Shown here piece by piece: positions 36,025 through 44,554 of a stretch of 64,000 bases of DNA. This DNA is from an uncultured Maricaulis sp. Its GTDB lineage: Bacteria > Pseudomonadota > Alphaproteobacteria > Caulobacterales > Maricaulaceae. Numbering within the stretch: position 1 is the stretch's first letter; each line of letters opens with the position of its first letter. The stretch covers positions 1 through 64,000 of the forward strand of contig NZ_CAMYLS010000007.1 in assembly GCF_947259345.1 (NCBI RefSeq), read 5' to 3'. The notes under the pieces are model-generated. The model worked only from the letters and a program-made list of their open reading frames with translations. It made no database searches and had not been told where the DNA came from. The translations under genes were made by a program, and so were the position numbers.

Positions 36025-37485
36025 TCAGAATACACGAGGCGCGATAAAGAGCGATACCATGCTCAAAACGGCCACGGCGATGATATTGAGTACCAGACCA
36101 ACGCGCGCCATGGCTGGAATGGCTACAAGCCCGGAACTGAACACGACCGCATTCGGCGGGGTCGCCACTGGCAGCATGAAGGCGCAGCTGGCGGCCAGTG
36201 TGACGGGAATGACGTAGACCAGAGGGTCCTGCCCGGTCTCGACGCCGATGGCCGCGATCACCGGCAGGAAGGTCGCCGTCGTGGCCAGGTTGCTGGTTAG
36301 TTCTGTGATGAAGATCACCAGCGCGGTCGCCACCACAATCAACAGAACGGCATTGATGGTACCAACGCCCACCAATTGCTGCCCGAGCCACAGAGCCAGA
36401 CCCGATGCTGTAACGGCCGAGGCCAGAGCCAAGCCGCCGCCGAACAGGACCAAGACGCCCCAAGGCAGTTTCGTTACTGCATCCCAGGTCATAAGGGTTT
36501 CACCCTTCTGACCCGATGGAATGAGAAAGGCTGCCACAGCGGCCGCCATCGCCACGCCGGTGTCCGTGACCTCCCCCACAAATGGCAAGTCATTCAACCA
36601 GCCTCGCGACAGCCAGCCGCCGACCAGGAAGGCGAACAGCAGTGCCGTCCGCAGCTCCGCTTTGCTCATCTCGCCAAGGCCCGAGCGCATGCTCCGGATG
36701 TGGCGCACCGCTTCGTCCGAGGCCTTGAAGTCGATCGGGTAAATGAAACGCGTCAGCACGAACCAGGCGATGGGCAGCATGATCAGGGACACTGGCAGAC
36801 CAACCAGCATCCATCGGGCAAAGTCGATTTCGACCCCGTAATTGTCCGCCATGAAGCCGGCCATGAAAGCATTCGGCGGTGTTCCGACGAGGGTGGCGAG
36901 ACCGCCCAGTGTTGAGCCGTAGGCAAGCCCCAGCAAGAGTGAGATTCCGAAATTCTCGCTTTGTCGCGTCTGCAATGTGGGCATGGTTTCACGGATCACC
37001 GTGACCACGGACATCGCGATCGGGAGCAGCATCAAAGTTGTCGACGTGTTTGAAATCCACATGCTCACAAAGGCTGCAGATCCCATAAATCCGGCAACCA
37101 GCCCGCGCGCATCCGCACCGGCCAGTGAAAAGACCAAAAGGGCGATACGCCGGTGCAGGCCACACCGCTCGATCGCCAGTGCCACCACGAAGCCACCGAA
37201 GAACAGATAGATGATCGGGTGGGCATAGGGTGCCGCGATACTGGACATAGGCACCACACCCAAAAGCGGCAGAGCAACCAGCGGCAAGAATGCCGTCATA
37301 GCAACGGGAATGGCCTCGGTGGCCCACCAGATGGCCATCCACAGGCCAATAGCGGCGACCAGCACGCCCTCTCTTGGCAAACCCTCGGGCGAAAACGTGA
37401 AAGCAAGGAGCGCGGCGAGCACAGGGCCCAGAACCAAGCCGATACGTTGGTAGGATGCAGGTCCGGAATAGTCGTGTGTGGTCAT
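36025..37485 (-). CDS. DASS-family (SLC13) dicarboxylate:sodium symporter
   Basis: A membrane protein of about 486 residues with many hydrophobic segments and the hallmarks of the divalent anion:Na+ symporter family: WWATEAIPVAMTAFLPLVALP near residue 55, a SNTSTTLMLLPIA motif in the first half and the matching SNLATTATFLPVIAA in the second half. Such proteins import succinate, fumarate, malate or related di- and tricarboxylates. The ATG at 37485 was chosen over an upstream in-frame ATG. It is third in a minus-strand run of TonB receptor, exported hydrolase and transporter. In that context it probably recovers a dicarboxylate made in the periplasm, such as fumarate from the lyase encoded at 43052. 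Confidence 0.88.
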   Translation of the reverse strand: MTTHDYSGPASYQRIGLVLGPVLAALLAFTFSPEGLPREGVLVAAIGLWMAIWWATEAIPVAMTAFLPLVALPLLGVVPMSSIAAPYAHPIIYLFFGGFVVALAIERCGLHRRIALLVFSLAGADARGLVAGFMGSAAFVSMWISNTSTTLMLLPIAMSVVTVIRETMPTLQTRQSENFGISLLLGLAYGSTLGGLATLVGTPPNAFMAGFMADNYGVEIDFARWMLVGLPVSLIMLPIAWFVLTRFIYPIDFKASDEAVRHIRSMRSGLGEMSKAELRTALLFAFLVGGWLSRGWLNDLPFVGEVTDTGVAMAAAVAAFLIPSGQKGETLMTWDAVTKLPWGVLVLFGGGLALASAVTASGLALWLGQQLVGVGTINAVLLIVVATALVIFITELTSNLATTATFLPVIAAIGVETGQDPLVYVIPVTLAASCAFMLPVATPPNAVVFSSGLVAIPAMARVGLVLNIIAVAVLSMVSLFIAPRVF

Positions 37486-37575
37486 CAGGTCGGCCTTCGG
37501 GATTGAGGTCGGCAATCGGCAGTCCATAACGGCACGGATGCGAAGCCCCTCGGCCGCGAGCCGCGCCGAAAACAG

Positions 37576-38433
37576 TTACTCTGCCATGGTGGCATTGGCG
37601 ATCAGGGCAGCGGCACTTCGGGCCATGCCCGCATTGTCATGAGCCACGCGCGGCACGACTACGCTTGTCCAGGCGAAGTTGGCACCCAATGCCTCTGCAG
37701 CGTCCCGCCCGGCACGGTGAAAGTAGAGCCCTCGCGCGAAGCGGTGCAAACCTTGGGCGTCAGCCTCCGGCGTACGGCGCAGATTGCGATCATCCGGATC
37801 GGTATCGGCATCGCCCAGCATTACCACGAGCGGCGTTTCGACCCAGCCGACAATCGCCGCGTTTTCGAGCGGTACATCCAGCAATCCATACGGCCAGGCG
37901 AGCGTGCGGTCGGGCAAGGTGTACCAGCCAGCATTCGCCGCATAGGCCCGGACAAGGTTCGGCAATTCTTCGAACAGAACAGCGCGATGGACGAATTGCG
38001 CGCCCGCCGAGTGGCCGAAAAGGTGATAGCCGTCCGCCTGTCCGCCGCGAGCGGCAATAGCGCGGAACAGGGGCTCGATGTATGAGTAGGCGTAGGGACC
38101 GTCGGTCCCGACACCGCCCAGATTGAACAATCTGGAACCGGGAAAATCCTGGGCCGAGAACTCCGGCACGTAGACCCGAAGCCCATAATCCCGCGCAAGT
38201 GCGATCCAGTTATCACGGTACTCGTCCGCATTGCGATTGACGCCGTGCAGGACGATGACAACAGGCGCGAGATCCATGCGATCCGGACCCGGCTCGAAAT
38301 AATGCACATTCAGACCGGGGCCCGCCGCCGATGAGAAAGAGAATTGCCCTGTTTGTCCGTCGCCGGTCAGGGCGACTGCCGAACCGGAAAGCAAGCACGC
38401 GGCCAGAATAAGTACGAAGAGGGTCTTCAGCAT
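37576..38433 (-). CDS. Exported alpha/beta hydrolase
   Basis: A 285-residue protein with a signal peptide (MLKTLFVLILAACLLSGSAV). It has an alpha/beta-hydrolase core: oxyanion-hole motif VLHGVNRNADEY, nucleophile elbow FGHSAGAQF near residue 150, an acid in MLGDADTDPDD and a late His in PRVAHDNAG. It resembles poly(hydroxyalkanoate) depolymerase-like or peptidase-like hydrolases without matching one closely. Lying between a TonB receptor and a dicarboxylate transporter, it probably cleaves an ester or amide in the compound the receptor imports. No strong ribosome-binding site precedes it, so it may rely on readthrough from the receptor. Confidence 0.8.
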   Translation of the reverse strand: MLKTLFVLILAACLLSGSAVALTGDGQTGQFSFSSAAGPGLNVHYFEPGPDRMDLAPVVIVLHGVNRNADEYRDNWIALARDYGLRVYVPEFSAQDFPGSRLFNLGGVGTDGPYAYSYIEPLFRAIAARGGQADGYHLFGHSAGAQFVHRAVLFEELPNLVRAYAANAGWYTLPDRTLAWPYGLLDVPLENAAIVGWVETPLVVMLGDADTDPDDRNLRRTPEADAQGLHRFARGLYFHRAGRDAAEALGANFAWTSVVVPRVAHDNAGMARSAAALIANATMAE

Positions 38434-38446
38434 GACGTCAGCGGCA

Positions 38447-38470
38447 GAGCGCCGCCCGAGGGCGGCGCTC
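38447..38470. repeat. Perfect 11-bp hairpin after the TonB receptor gene
   Basis: GAGCGCCGCCC and GGGCGGCGCTC are separated by two bases and there is no T tract. It lies in the 51 bases between the receptor stop and the hydrolase start. Such GC-only stems often protect the upstream mRNA or weaken downstream expression. Confidence 0.65.
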
Positions 38471-38484
38471 CCCGATCCATTGGA

Positions 38485-41400
38485 CTAGAAGTTCTTGCGA
38501 ACGTCGAAGTAGACCTGACGGCCACGGATGCTGTGATACGCGGCATCATAGCCATTGGTTTCGTCCGCAAGCGGTGGTTCTTCGTCAAAGATGTTGTTGG
38601 CGCCGACCCGGATGCGCAAGTCATTGAGCGGACCATGCCGGTCGAACTCATACTCCATATACGCATTGGTCTGGGTCCAGGCTTCGACGATGAAAGGATC
38701 ACCATTCGGATTCAGACCGGCACCGGTGTCGATGAACTCGCCGGTATAATCGGCACGGATCCCGCCGCCCCAACCGCTCGGGTGCGCCCAAGACAGGCTG
38801 GCACCCACGCGCCATTCCGGCTGGCCATCCTGCAGGATGATGTCGCCTTCCTGCGAGACCGTGATCTCGTCAGCGATGAGGCCGCTGTCCACAGCATCCC
38901 GGATCTGCTGGGCGCCCGGCGACAGGGCGATGAAGTAGGTCTCTAGGTAGGACGCGTTCACCTTCAGATTGAAGTCGCCGAACCGGGTATCTTCCAGATC
39001 ATAGTAGATGCCGTAGTCCAGACCCGACACCTCAATCTCTTCATTGTTGTCATAGGTGTCTCGAATGAAGAGGATATCCCCGACCGGATCGAGACCCGCT
39101 GCGGTGAAGAAGCTGATTTCATCCGCGTTTGGCGCGTCACGCACCACATTGGGGTTGGACGAACCCTGTAGTCGCAGCAGGTAGTCGAGGCTGATATGGT
39201 TCTCGGCACCGAACACACCGACAACACCCTCGCGCTGGATTTCCCAGCGATCCACGGTCACCGTCAACGCGTTCAGGAAGCGGAGCGGACCGCTCAGGCC
39301 GCGCGGCTCGAACACGACACCAAAGGTGATGTTGGTATCGTCCTCCGCGCCAATACCGTCAGCGACCGACCGGCGCTCGGTTCGGCCTTCGGAATAGCCG
39401 GTACAATCCGCGAAGGTCGCGAACGTGCCATTGCGCACACCGGCTTCACAGAAGTAGCTGTCCTCGCGGGAGTTGGAGCGGTCGACACCTTCATTGATGA
39501 CGATCAGATTCGGTGCCCGGAAGCCCTCGGAATAAGCCCCGCGGAACATCAGGCCCTCGAACGGGCGCCAGGCGGCGGCAACCCGCGGCTTGATGCCGCT
39601 GTCGCCGAAGTCGGAATAATCCTCGATACGAGCCGCGACCTGCACGTCGAATGTGTTGACCAGCGGGACATTCATGTCCGGGCTGACCAGCGGAATGGAC
39701 GCCTCGACGAAAGCGCCGAGTACATCGCGTGATCCGCTGGAATCAGGCGTTGGACTGGTGCCGTACACGTCCGTCTCGCTGACTTCACCCGTCACCTGAT
39801 CGGTGAATGTGATGGTGCCGTCCACACGGTCGTCACGATCCTCTTCATAGGCCTCATAGCGCGCCTCGACACCGGCTGCGATGCCCACACCGCCACCGGG
39901 CAGTGTGAACACATCGCCATTACTGACCTTGAAGTCGACCAAGGCGAGTTCCGCCGTGCTTTCACGAACCACATCGACCAGAAAGGGCTCAATCAGCGCC
40001 CGAGCGTTGGGCGTGGCATCACCGACAGACGGGTTGGCCGGGTTGCCGCCATTGAAGATGTTGTAAACGTTCGGCGTCTCGTTGAAGAGCGCCTGCTGGA
40101 ACAGGGTCCGCGAAATGGAGTTATTCACCGTGTCTTCGGCGTAGGACCGATTATAGAGCAGCGCGCTGTCCCAATCCCAGCCATTGGCGAACTCGCCGCG
40201 AGCACCACCCAGCGCACGCCATTGCGTGTTAACGACTTCAATATCGCGGAAGCCGACATCAACAAACCGGTAGCGGCCAGCATCGGTGAACACTGGCAGG
40301 CCTGCTGCCGGCACATTGGTCAGACCGGGAAGGCGGTTGGGGTTCGGCGTTCCGTCAGAGAAGTTCACCGGGCCGAACGGGTTGTAGTAGTAGTTCGCGG
40401 GAACAGAAATATTAGTCGCGCCGATACCGTTCCGCGGCTCATTGGTCGACTGGGTTTCAGCGTAGTAGAAGCCGAGCTCGGCATACAGCCGGACGCCATT
40501 GTTCAGATCGTGATTCAGGAAGGCAAAGCCGTTGAACCTGTCACGGTCGGAAATGATTGAACGCCCGGTCGCCCCATCATAGCGCAGATCCCGATCCTGG
40601 CTGCCATCATCGATACACAGGTCGGCCACAGACAGTGCGCCGGCCGTGTCGGCCCGGCATCCACTGAAACTGGCCGGCTGGAAGTGGAAAACGCCAGATG
40701 CGGATGTCAGCGTGGTACCGTTCTGGCGGACGCGATTGCTGGAGGTAGTGTCGAGTGTCCACTGACCCCATGGTGTTTGGGTGGCCCGGTTATCGAAGGA
40801 GGCATCGCCCTCGAAGCTCGTTCCGATCAGAAAGGGCCGCAAATCCTCGCTGGCGGCGCGGTCGGTTTCCGAGGCGAACAGACCATTGCGGCGCGAGAAC
40901 TCGGCCGAGATGGACAGGTTGGTCCGACCGTCATTGAAATTCTCGCCGGCCTTGATGGTCAGGGTCTGCTCACTAAGATCATTGCCTGTGGCGAACAGGG
41001 TGCGACCGCGGGCATAGAAGCCTTCAAAATCGTCATCGAGAATGGTGTTGAAGACGCCAGCGACGGCATCGGTGCCGTAAATCGCGGAAGCGCCGTCATT
41101 GAGCACTTCCACGCGTGAAATGCCGGCGACCGGCAGAGCATTCACGTTCGTCGTCGTGACGGGCGTTGAGAGCTCCGCCTGGGTCGACGGATGATTAACC
41201 ACCCGGCGACCATTGAGCAGGACCAGCGTCCCGCTAGATCCGATCGAGCGCAGGTTGATCGATGCAACGTCGCCCCGAGCATTGTTGTTGGTCGTATTAT
41301 TGTCGGTCCGGAACTGGACGCTGCCTTGTGCCGGCAAGGCGCGGATCAGGTCTTCACCGTCGACTCCGCCAATGGCCGCGATGTCTCTCTCTCCCAAAAC

Positions 41401-41565
41401 CGTGACCGGCAGAGCCTCGTTGATTCTGGCGCCCTGGATATTGGTCCCCGTGACGACAATGACGTCTTCCACCGGCGCCACTTCGTCTTGCTGTGCGTAG
41501 GCAGTGCTACCGATAGCCAAGGCAGTGAGCGCGATGCCAGAGCGAAGAATCTTCCTGAACGACAT
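38485..41565 (-). CDS. TonB-dependent receptor of the lyase/peptidase locus
   Basis: A 1026-residue TonB-dependent receptor with a signal peptide (cleavage near STAYAQQ), a TonB box-like EDVIVVTGTNIQG, the plug domain (NLRSIGSSGTLVLLNGRRV, DGASAIYGTDAVAGV) and a barrel ending in GRQVYFDVRKNF. It belongs to the large sphingomonad/Caulobacter group that takes up peptides, glycans or metallophores. It is first in a minus-strand run with an exported hydrolase and a DASS transporter, and divergent from a TetR-controlled lyase-carboxypeptidase operon. Substrate unknown; the surrounding enzymes suggest a compound with succinyl or acidic amino-acid parts. Confidence 0.92.
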   Translation of the reverse strand: MSFRKILRSGIALTALAIGSTAYAQQDEVAPVEDVIVVTGTNIQGARINEALPVTVLGERDIAAIGGVDGEDLIRALPAQGSVQFRTDNNTTNNNARGDVASINLRSIGSSGTLVLLNGRRVVNHPSTQAELSTPVTTTNVNALPVAGISRVEVLNDGASAIYGTDAVAGVFNTILDDDFEGFYARGRTLFATGNDLSEQTLTIKAGENFNDGRTNLSISAEFSRRNGLFASETDRAASEDLRPFLIGTSFEGDASFDNRATQTPWGQWTLDTTSSNRVRQNGTTLTSASGVFHFQPASFSGCRADTAGALSVADLCIDDGSQDRDLRYDGATGRSIISDRDRFNGFAFLNHDLNNGVRLYAELGFYYAETQSTNEPRNGIGATNISVPANYYYNPFGPVNFSDGTPNPNRLPGLTNVPAAGLPVFTDAGRYRFVDVGFRDIEVVNTQWRALGGARGEFANGWDWDSALLYNRSYAEDTVNNSISRTLFQQALFNETPNVYNIFNGGNPANPSVGDATPNARALIEPFLVDVVRESTAELALVDFKVSNGDVFTLPGGGVGIAAGVEARYEAYEEDRDDRVDGTITFTDQVTGEVSETDVYGTSPTPDSSGSRDVLGAFVEASIPLVSPDMNVPLVNTFDVQVAARIEDYSDFGDSGIKPRVAAAWRPFEGLMFRGAYSEGFRAPNLIVINEGVDRSNSREDSYFCEAGVRNGTFATFADCTGYSEGRTERRSVADGIGAEDDTNITFGVVFEPRGLSGPLRFLNALTVTVDRWEIQREGVVGVFGAENHISLDYLLRLQGSSNPNVVRDAPNADEISFFTAAGLDPVGDILFIRDTYDNNEEIEVSGLDYGIYYDLEDTRFGDFNLKVNASYLETYFIALSPGAQQIRDAVDSGLIADEITVSQEGDIILQDGQPEWRVGASLSWAHPSGWGGGIRADYTGEFIDTGAGLNPNGDPFIVEAWTQTNAYMEYEFDRHGPLNDLRIRVGANNIFDEEPPLADETNGYDAAYHSIRGRQVYFDVRKNF

Positions 41566-41581
41566 GTCTTTCCTCCCGTTC

Positions 41582-41636
41582 GTATAATTTCCGCGACGAG
41601 AGCAATCGCTCTGGACAGTGTCAACAAAAATTATAC
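41582..41636. promoter_or_regulatory. Spaced 9-bp inverted repeat in the divergent control region
   Basis: GTATAATTT (41582-41590) and AAATTATAC (41628-41636) are perfect inverse copies 37 bases apart, in the 182-base gap between the TonB receptor and the double-TetR gene. Each also looks like a -10 element, so they may be promoter cores, operator half-sites for the two-headed regulator, or both. Confidence 0.4.
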
Positions 41637-41747
41637 ACTCGGTTCAAATTTCATGCGAACAGCCTGCCTAAACTTGCTGCCTGTGACGACGAAGTTACAC
41701 TTGGGGCGAGTCACGCCTCGCGACGCAGTCAGTGTTGAAAGTTTGAT

Positions 41748-43055
41748 ATGACCGTTCTGAGACCTGAATTCCCGGATCATGGATCGCCGTTTTCTCGACA
41801 GCGAGAGCGTGACCGCAAGACCGCGGCAATCCGGTCGGCGGCATCAAAGCGTTTCATCGCGCAAGGTTTCCAAGGCACCCGTTTAGAGGACATTGCATCA
41901 GATCTCGGCCTGACCAAGACCAGCATCGCCTACTACTTCGCATCAAAGGACGAACTCGCCGAATCGGTCTTCCTGACGGCCGCCGAATTCCTGGAAGATG
42001 CCGTGAAGGCCGCCGGTACAGCTGACGCCGATGCCGGCGAAAGGGTGCTCGCCGTATTTGAGGCGTACAGCGATCAGCTCATTGATGCTTTGGACGGACG
42101 GCGCGATCAGCCCGCCCAGCTACAGGAGCTGGGCACACTGCCGGAAGAGGCCAGGTCGCGGATCGTGTCGCGCCTAAGTGCAGCTGTCGGCAGTGTCGAT
42201 GCCATGGTTCTGGCTTGGATGAACCTAGCCCCTCACGGGCTGGGTCGGAGCGAGCCGGTTACGTTTTGCCTGATTGCGCTGCTCGATTGGCTGAAGACCA
42301 GTGCCGGCACCATGTCGCGCGCCGAGTTCAGTCAAGCCTCCTCGGTTCTGCTGGACGTGCTGCGCAGCGGGCTGACCTGCTCTTGTGAGACGCTGGCGCC
42401 CATACGGCCGCAGTTTTCGCCCGGCAATGACTTGCCCCAGATCTTCGACCGCAAAGCCCGCAACAAGATGAAGCGCGAGGCCTTCCTCAAGGCAGGCATC
42501 CGGTTTTTCAACGCATACGGGTTCGACGGCGTTTCCTTGGCCGATGTGGCCAAGTCACTCGGCGTGACTCGCGGCGCCTTCTACTATCACATTCCCGACA
42601 AGGAGAGCTTTCTCGATCAATGCATGGAGCATTCGCTCGAGGTGGTGGAAGCGACCCTGGACAGTGCCGCCGATGCCCATTCAGGCCTCGGCTTCATACA
42701 CCGCGTCCTGTTCGATCTGATCTACACCCAGGCCAGCGGCGTGACCCCCCTGATCCGGCTGGGCCTGATGACCGCCCTGCCCATCGCCAGGCAGAACCGC
42801 CTACAAGCGCGACTGCGCAATATTTCGCGTCGACTTGGTGACGCCCATGCCGCGGCGATTGCTGACGGCGCGGCACGCGAGCTGGATACCGGCACGGTGG
42901 AAGCGATCCTGACCAATATACTCTTCCTCAATGACGGCTTCACACTCTCCGCCGCCAATAGTCTGAAAGACTGGCGGATTTCGGAAGAGCCACAGTCGGC
43001 GACGAATGACTATCTGCATGTTTTGCTGTACGGGCTGACGGCAGAACCCCGATGA
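41748..43055 (+). CDS. Tandem TetR regulator with two DNA-binding domains
   Basis: A 435-residue protein, about twice the usual TetR length, containing two complete TetR-type helix-turn-helix domains. The first (about residues 25-70) includes TRLEDIASDLGLTKTSIAYYF; the second (about 238-285) includes SLADVAKSLGVTRGAFYYH. Each is followed by a helical ligand/dimer domain. The two halves differ strongly, so this is an old fusion rather than a recent duplication. One polypeptide could mimic a TetR dimer or recognise two sites. It overlaps the lyase gene in ATGA and is divergent from the TonB receptor, so it probably controls both operons. Confidence 0.88.
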   Translation: MTVLRPEFPDHGSPFSRQRERDRKTAAIRSAASKRFIAQGFQGTRLEDIASDLGLTKTSIAYYFASKDELAESVFLTAAEFLEDAVKAAGTADADAGERVLAVFEAYSDQLIDALDGRRDQPAQLQELGTLPEEARSRIVSRLSAAVGSVDAMVLAWMNLAPHGLGRSEPVTFCLIALLDWLKTSAGTMSRAEFSQASSVLLDVLRSGLTCSCETLAPIRPQFSPGNDLPQIFDRKARNKMKREAFLKAGIRFFNAYGFDGVSLADVAKSLGVTRGAFYYHIPDKESFLDQCMEHSLEVVEATLDSAADAHSGLGFIHRVLFDLIYTQASGVTPLIRLGLMTALPIARQNRLQARLRNISRRLGDAHAAAIADGAARELDTGTVEAILTNILFLNDGFTLSAANSLKDWRISEEPQSATNDYLHVLLYGLTAEPR

Positions 43056-44554
43056 AGACGCTGATCCTGCTGGCGACGTCATTCGCCCTGGGCTGCTCCG
43101 GTCAACCACCCGATACCACAGAGCTCGTCACCGAGCAGGAGACGGCTGCACTGGTCGAGCCGCTAGCGGCACCGACCGCGCCACGCTTTGTCCCGCAAGT
43201 CGCCCCCTTGGAGCGCAACACGCAAATCGCCGAAATCTTCACGACGGCTTCGCTCAATGCCCGCGTCCTGCGCCTCGAAGCCGCCCTGGCCCGCGCGCAG
43301 GCGCGTCATGGCGTGATCCCGCAGAGCGCGGCCAATGCCATAACCGCCGCCGCGATTCCGGACCGCATCCCGCAGACAGAGATCGACGCGGAATATGCTC
43401 GGGTCCGCCACCGCATGGTCGCCCTGTTGAACGTCCTGCGCCGCTCACTCGATGAGGAGAGCGCCGATTACCTGCACTTCGGCGCCACGACAGTCGACCT
43501 GTATGACAGCGCCATTATGCTGCAGATGCGCGACAGCGTTTTCGAACTGATCGAGGACCTTCGCACGATCGAGCTTCAACTGTTCGAACTGGCCGAGCGC
43601 TACAAGTCGACACCGATGATTGGACGCACGCTGGGCCAACACGCCCTGCCCATCACTTTCGGCAAGAAGATGACCGGCTATATCGGCGAGAACCGGCGCC
43701 ACATCGAGCGACTGTCTCAAGTCCTGGATCGGATCGAACGCTCGATCAGCATGCGCGGTGCCGTCGGCAGCTTCCTGGGCATGGGGCCGCAAGGCCGCGC
43801 AGTGGAAGTCAGCCTGGCCGCCGAACTGGGCTTACCGGAGCCCTATCCGGATGACTGGCATGCCAGCCGGGATGTGTTCGCTGAGTTTGCGCTGATCCAG
43901 TCCATGATCGCGCAAACCTATGGCCGGCTGGGTCAGGAGGTGTTCCTGCTGCAGATGACCGATATCGGTTCGGTCGTGGAGCAGCGGCCCGGCGGGGCTG
44001 TCGGCTCCAGCGCGATGCCGCACAAGATCAACCCATCCCTGTCTGAAGCTCTGATCCAACACAGCCGCACCATTCCGCGCCTCGCCGAGATCGTCCAGGA
44101 CGACATGGTCAACATCTTTGAACGCGACAACACGTCCCGGCCCAACCGGGCTGTCGAGACTGTCGCCATCGCCACCGAAAACATGCTGGGTGATGCCAGC
44201 CGTCTGATTGCCCGCCTTCAGGTGGACGAAGCTCGCATGGCCGAGAATCTGAACCGCAGCCAGGGCTGGATTCTGACACAGCGCATCGTATTCGCAGTGC
44301 AGGACACGCTGGGACGTGAGCGCGCGGAGCTTCGCTTGCGCGATCTGGCCGCGGGCGCAGTCGACAGCGGCTTCTCCTTGCGTGCGGCCATCGAAGCCGA
44401 CGCGGAACTCCATGCATTGCTGGAGCCGCAGGAATGGGAGGTTCTGCTGGACCCGACGACCTATCTCGGCCTCGACTCCAATATCGTGGATCAGGTGATC
44501 GCCGAGGCTCGCCTGGCTCGCCAGTCCGATCCGGTCCGACCACCATCACAATGA
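43052..44554 (+). CDS. Exported lyase of the fumarase/aspartase (adenylosuccinate lyase-like) superfamily
   Basis: A 500-residue protein of the superfamily that eliminates fumarate or muconate-type products. The signature GSSAMPHKINP (residues 318-328) carries the catalytic Ser, and His142 lies in LHFGATT, as in adenylosuccinate and 3-carboxymuconate enzymes. The N terminus (MKTLILLATSFALGC) is a lipoprotein-like signal with an imperfect lipobox, followed by a flexible acidic linker to about residue 50, whereas known members are cytoplasmic. At the position of the usual THGQ His the protein has Leu194 (GRTLGQH), with His197 nearby. It is coupled to the TetR gene upstream and the M14 peptidase downstream. 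Likely a periplasmic C-N or C-C lyase releasing a dicarboxylate; substrate unknown. Confidence 0.82.
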   Translation: MKTLILLATSFALGCSGQPPDTTELVTEQETAALVEPLAAPTAPRFVPQVAPLERNTQIAEIFTTASLNARVLRLEAALARAQARHGVIPQSAANAITAAAIPDRIPQTEIDAEYARVRHRMVALLNVLRRSLDEESADYLHFGATTVDLYDSAIMLQMRDSVFELIEDLRTIELQLFELAERYKSTPMIGRTLGQHALPITFGKKMTGYIGENRRHIERLSQVLDRIERSISMRGAVGSFLGMGPQGRAVEVSLAAELGLPEPYPDDWHASRDVFAEFALIQSMIAQTYGRLGQEVFLLQMTDIGSVVEQRPGGAVGSSAMPHKINPSLSEALIQHSRTIPRLAEIVQDDMVNIFERDNTSRPNRAVETVAIATENMLGDASRLIARLQVDEARMAENLNRSQGWILTQRIVFAVQDTLGRERAELRLRDLAAGAVDSGFSLRAAIEADAELHALLEPQEWEVLLDPTTYLGLDSNIVDQVIAEARLARQSDPVRPPSQ

